Assembly: GCA_001914195.1 (NCBI GenBank) | Contig: MKYF01000044.1 | Coordinates: forward strand, 1-8,764 | Direction: 5' to 3' | Length of the DNA stretch: 8,764 bases | DNA from: Streptococcus mitis | GTDB lineage: Bacteria > Bacillota > Bacilli > Lactobacillales > Streptococcaceae | Part shown: in pieces, positions 5,801-8,764 of the stretch | Layout of the letters: each line of letters begins with the position of its first letter | Numbering within the stretch: the first letter of the stretch is position 1 | Program-made: the position numbers and the translations under genes | Notes under the pieces: generated by a model | Told to the model about the DNA's origin: nothing | The model's database searches: none | Seen by the model: the letters and a program-made list of their open reading frames with translations, nothing else

Positions 5801-8764
5801 TGGTAAAGATGGAAGTTCAGAAGATAAGAAGTATAAAACTCGTTTATCTTCAGGTAGAGTCATAGATACTCAGACATTAGGAGAACATACTGCTACTCTT
5901 CACGTAGAAGGAAGCAGTGCTACTGACAGCCGTGACTTGAAATTCAAGTACCGTGTTGTGGATATTGCAACAAAAAATCTTGAAAATGGTGTTGCGAAAG
6001 TACCAGTAGGTTCAACTTTAAATGTACCAAATAGCCGTACAAATGTTGATGCTCATAATTATCTTAAAGTTGTAGATAGCCAAGATCAAAGTGATCGTGG
6101 AAATAGCCACTTGCCTCAAGGTATGACTTGGACGTGGAAAGCTGGAGACAACTTAGATCCAGGTACTACATTAGACAATTCAGGGAAATATACAAGAAAT
6201 GCTACAGCGCAATTCCCAAGTTCTGTAACAGATAACAATAGTACAACTAGAACAACATTTGCACCGACAGAAATCAAGCGTCCAGTAGTTCTTGCGGTAA
6301 CACCGACAGCACCTAGTGTAGTAGCCAATGAAAATGGTAGTGTAACAGTTACCCCACCAACACGTCCTAATGGTACTACACCGCAAGATATTGATACAAT
6401 TACACTTACTTATACACCAACAGGTAAGACTACACCAGAAACTGTAACAGTTGCAAAATCAGGAAATAACTGGACAGTCAATGGTAAGACAACCGATAAA
6501 GTATCAGTAACTCCAGCAGGCGTTGTAACAATTTCTGATCTTGAAGTTGCGGATGGTAAAGAAGTAACTGCAAAAGTTTCTAAGAGAATTGATAATAATG
6601 TAGTTCTTGAGAGCCCAGTAGCTAAAGTAACATCAAAATCTTCTAAACCAGCTAAACCAGTAGCAGTGGCGAAGGATAATGGTGATGTTACAGGTAAACC
6701 ACAAGATCCAGCAAAAGCAGATAAGATTACGATTAGCTATACAGGAGAAGATAATCAACCAAAAACAGCTGTTGGAACTAAAGATCCGAAAGGAAAATGG
6801 ACAGTAAATACTCCAGAAGTACAAATCAATCCAAATACTGGAGAAATCACGATTCCGGAAAATAAAGTAAAAGACGGAACAGAAGTAACAGTAGTTACGA
6901 AAAATGGAAATGGTACTGATTCAGATCCAGCAAAAGCAACAGCGAAATTTTCTAAGCCAGCTAAACCAGTAGCAACAGCAAAAGACAATGGTGATGTTAC
7001 AGGTAAACCACAAAATCCAGCAAAAGCAGATAAGATTACTGTAAGCTATACAGGGGAAGATAATACTCCGAAAACAGCTGTTGGAACTAAAGGAACAAAT
7101 GGCAAATGGACTGTGAATAATCCGGAAGTTAGAATTGATTCCAATACAGGGGAAATCACTATTCCAGCAGATAAGGTGAAAGATAACACAGAAGTAACAG
7201 TAGTTACCAAAAATGGAAATGGTGCTGATTCAGATCCAGCAAAAGCAACTGCAAAAGATGTGCAAAAACCACAAGCTACTTTAAATGGTGTTCCATTAAC
7301 AGAAACAGCTAATTCACCAATCTTTACAGTCTATCGTGGTGCTGACTTTAACCCTGAATTGAAGGTATGGGATAACTCAGGTGTGATTTCTAAAGTAGAA
7401 GTTAAGGGAGGACTTCCAAAAGGAGTAACCGCTTCTACATTTACATCTCAAACAGGAAAAACTGAAGCAAATCCATATGCAACTCGCTTGTCTTCAGGTA
7501 CTGTATTGAATACTGAAACTTTAGGAGAACATGAAGCTACTCTACATGTTGAAGGAAGCAGTGCTACTGATAGCCGTGATTTGAAATTCAAATATCGAGT
7601 GGTTGATATTGAGACTAGAAACCTTGAAAATGGTATCGCAAAAGTACCAGTAGCTTCAACGTTGAATGTAGCCAATAGTGGTAAAAATATTGATGCTCAT
7701 AGATATCTTAAGGTTGTAGATAGTGAAGATAAAGCAGATCGTGGAAACAACTATTTACCAAGTGGTATGACGTGGACATGGAAAGCTGGAGATAAATTAG
7801 ATTCAGGAACAACACTAGATAACTCAGGGAAATATACTCGAAACGCAACAGCAGTATTCCCAGATACTAGCAAAAATTCTATTACGGATGTAAATAGTAC
7901 AACTAGAACAACATTTGCACCTGCAGAAATTAAGCGTCAAGTAGTGTTAGCAGTAACGCCAACAGTGCCTAGCGTAGTTGGACATGAGAATGGTAGTGTG
8001 ACAATTACCCCACCAACACGCCCTAATAGTACTAATCCACAAGATATTGATACTATCACCCTTACTTATGTACCAACAGGTAAGACTACACCAGAAACTG
8101 TAACAGTTACAAAATCAGGAAATACTTGGACTGTAAATGGTAAGACAGCTGATAAAGTGTCAGTAACCCCTGCAGGCGTTGTGACAATTTCTGATGCTGA
8201 GGTTGCAGATAAAACAGAAATAACTGCAAAAGTTTCTAAGAGAATTGATAATGTAGTTCTTGAGAGTCCAGTAGCTAGAGGAACAGCAAATGGTAGTTTG
8301 GGAGCTGAAGTTACTCCACCAGCACCAGTTCTGGAAAAAGAAAAAACTACGCCAGTTACAGTAGTAACACCAAACAAACCAGGTTCAACAATCACCACAG
8401 AAACACCAGTCAATGGATTGACAGTAGATGGCGATGGTAACTTAACTGGTACACCAACTGTCACAGATTGGGGACCAAAAGAAGAAGAACGTAAAGTTAC
8501 GATCCCAGTTAAAGTTAAACATGGTGACGAGGTAGTTCCTGTAAATGTTCCAGTTACTATCCAACGCGATACAGATGGAGACGGAATTCCAGATAAAGTA
8601 GACACAGATGATGACAACGATGGAATTCCAGACAAGGATGATGCAAATCCAAAAGTAGCTGATAAATTAACAGGAGACACAACAGGAAAAACTGTAAAAG
8701 AAAAAACCCCTGTCCCAGCAAATACTAAGGTAGTAACACCAAACAAACCAGGCACAACGATTTC
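2831..8764 (+). CDS. Giant YSIRK-signal, repeat-built cell-wall surface protein (start frameshifted; 3' end outside window)
   Basis: The frame is open from 2823 to the right edge, about 1977 codons if numbered from codon 2832. The YSIRK signal (FSIRKYSFGAAS, residues 17-28) plus a hydrophobic run ending ARVASA (to about 44) directs septal Sec export. Two charged helical repeats (about 94-163 and 202-275) come next. Two small Ig-like domains with ITGYATPSSTIEI and D-x-x-G-x-F patterns span about 305-455. A unique domain of about 290 residues, rich in Tyr and Trp, spans about 455-742. A Rib-like domain (ELPAGTTYRW to GKVEVTIPERG) spans about 752-823. Then come repeats A1 829-925, B1 926-1153, C1 1154-1265, A2 1276-1372, A3 1379-1475, B2 1476-1705 and C2 1706-1816. 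A 123-residue repeat with TSP3-like Ca-binding motifs (DTDGDGIPD, DDDNDGIPDKDD) closes the visible part. An LPXTG anchor is expected beyond the edge. It is probably an adhesin or biofilm stalk. The proper ATG is out of frame, so this allele may be silent, poorly expressed from TTG 2874, or misread. Confidence 0.9.
5316..5606 (+). repeat. Ig-like repeat A1 (97 residues) in the giant protein
   Basis: It runs from PVATAKDNGDVTAKP to NGNGADSDPAKATAK. It shares KWTVNNP, NTGEITIP and TEVTVVTKNGNG with A2 and A3, all exactly 291 bases long. It is the most divergent copy in its first half (SKKVDKIKVSFTGEDNKQKTAEG). It leads directly into B1. Confidence 0.9.
5607..6290 (+). repeat. Large repeat B1 (228 residues)
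   Basis: It begins DVQKPQATLNG and ends TEIKRPVV. It appears to hold two subdomains: a beta-rich half (FTVYRGADFNPELKVWDNSG to DLKFKYRVVDI) and a second half with GMTWTWKAGD and NSGKYTRNATA, vaguely Rib-like. B2, 1650 bases downstream, matches it closely, with blocks of more than 40 identical bases. I do not recognise the family of either half. Confidence 0.9.
6291..6626 (+). repeat. Ig-like repeat C1 (112 residues)
   Basis: It begins LAVTPTAPSVVANENGSV and ends VVLESPVAK. The pattern NGSVTV...DIDTITLTY...NWTVNG...VVTISDLEVADGKEVTAKV parallels the A repeat, so C looks like a diverged A-type Ig fold. Its second copy is C2. Confidence 0.9.
6657..6947 (+). repeat. Ig-like repeat A2 (97 residues)
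   Basis: It begins PVAVAKDNGDVTGKPQDP and ends TDSDPAKATAK. It is preceded by a short Ser/Lys/Pro linker (KSSKPAK) after C1 and joined to A3 by FSKPAK. Its second half is distinctive (GTKDPKGKWTVNTPEVQINP). Confidence 0.9.
6966..7256 (+). repeat. Ig-like repeat A3 (97 residues), mosaic of A2 and A1 types
   Basis: The first half matches A2 (GDVTGKPQNPAKADKIT, SYTGEDN.PKTAVGTK). From GTNGKWTVNNP onward it matches A1, including GNGADSDPAKATAK and the direct junction into B2. The switch is near 7092-7105. Confidence 0.9.
7257..7946 (+). repeat. Large repeat B2 (230 residues)
   Basis: This is the second copy of B1. It begins DVQKPQATLNGVPL and ends AEIKRQVV. It differs by small in-frame gaps: three codons are lost near 7468, and one and four codons are gained near 7407 and 7870. 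Confidence 0.9.
7947..8279 (+). repeat. Ig-like repeat C2 (111 residues)
   Basis: This is the second copy of C1. It begins LAVTPTVPSVVGHENGSV and ends VVLESPVAR. One Asn codon is missing relative to C1 (IDNVV against IDNNVV). Confidence 0.9.
8361..8764 (+). repeat. 123-residue repeat D with TSP3-like calcium motifs, second copy cut by window edge
   Basis: VVTPNKPGSTI at 8361 returns as VVTPNKPGTTI at 8730, giving a 369-base period. The unit has a short beta-rich part (GLTVDGDGNLTGTPTV to VPVTIQR) and then DTDGDGIPDKVD and DDDNDGIPDKDD (8568-8642). In thrombospondin-type-3 repeats these Asp/Asn/Gly loops bind Ca2+, so the stalk may stiffen when calcium is bound. Only 35 bases of the next copy are in the window. 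Confidence 0.85.

Noticed and set aside
5199..7675. Several minus-strand open frames of 60-117 codons
   Set aside because: They recur at equivalent places in the repeat copies and are shadows of the sense frame.
8066..8755. Long minus-strand open frame of 229 codons opposite the giant gene
   Set aside because: It is antisense to repetitive Thr/Val/Pro-rich coding DNA, whose codons rarely give reverse-strand stops. It has no ribosome-binding site, and its Val/Ser/Thr-rich product mirrors the sense repeats.

Overview
The window looks like chromosomal DNA from a viridans Streptococcus of the mitis group (S. mitis, S. oralis or a relative). The evidence is the low G+C content, an LPNTG sorting signal, a YSIRK-type signal peptide (FSIRKYSFG), very long repeat-built wall proteins, and an IS66 remnant with a streptococcal-style TnpB sequence. 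The species call is inference.

Layout. Positions 1-745 hold the 3' end of an LPXTG-anchored surface protein, closed by a clean terminator near 801-846. An AT-rich insert follows: an unrecognised 93-residue protein (894-1175) and a stand-alone HNH nuclease of the DUF1524/GmrSD C-terminal type (1248-1895). Positions 1896-2626 are decayed, intergenic-like DNA. They hold a short possible toxin-gene tail merging into a terminator hairpin (about 2056-2105) and a broken IS66 tnpB (2265-2429). From 2627 the control region of the second surface protein begins: an extended -10 promoter, seven exact copies of a 9-bp repeat, a strong terminator-like hairpin with a T-run, then an AGGAGG ribosome-binding site. 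The reading frame of a giant YSIRK wall protein runs from about 2832 to the right edge and continues beyond it. Over 1970 codons are visible and no stop occurs in the frame.

The giant protein has an export signal, two helical repeats, two small Ig-like domains, a unique domain of about 290 residues, a Rib-like domain, and the repeat series A1-B1-C1-A2-A3-B2-C2. A 123-residue repeat with thrombospondin-type-3 calcium-binding motifs follows and starts again at the window edge.

The most notable points are these. (1) The only well-placed ATG of the giant gene (2831) is one base out of frame. Removing one G would give MNSYKVNRQQ leading straight into the YSIRK signal, so the gene is frameshifted, translated from a weak TTG, or carries a sequencing error. 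(2) A promoter, 9-bp tandem repeat and terminator-like hairpin sit in series in its leader and could form a variable attenuator. (3) The nuclease lacks the usual DUF262 half and sits beside an unknown small gene between two surface-protein genes, as a small defence or toxin cassette might. No complete new system is proven by the sequence alone.
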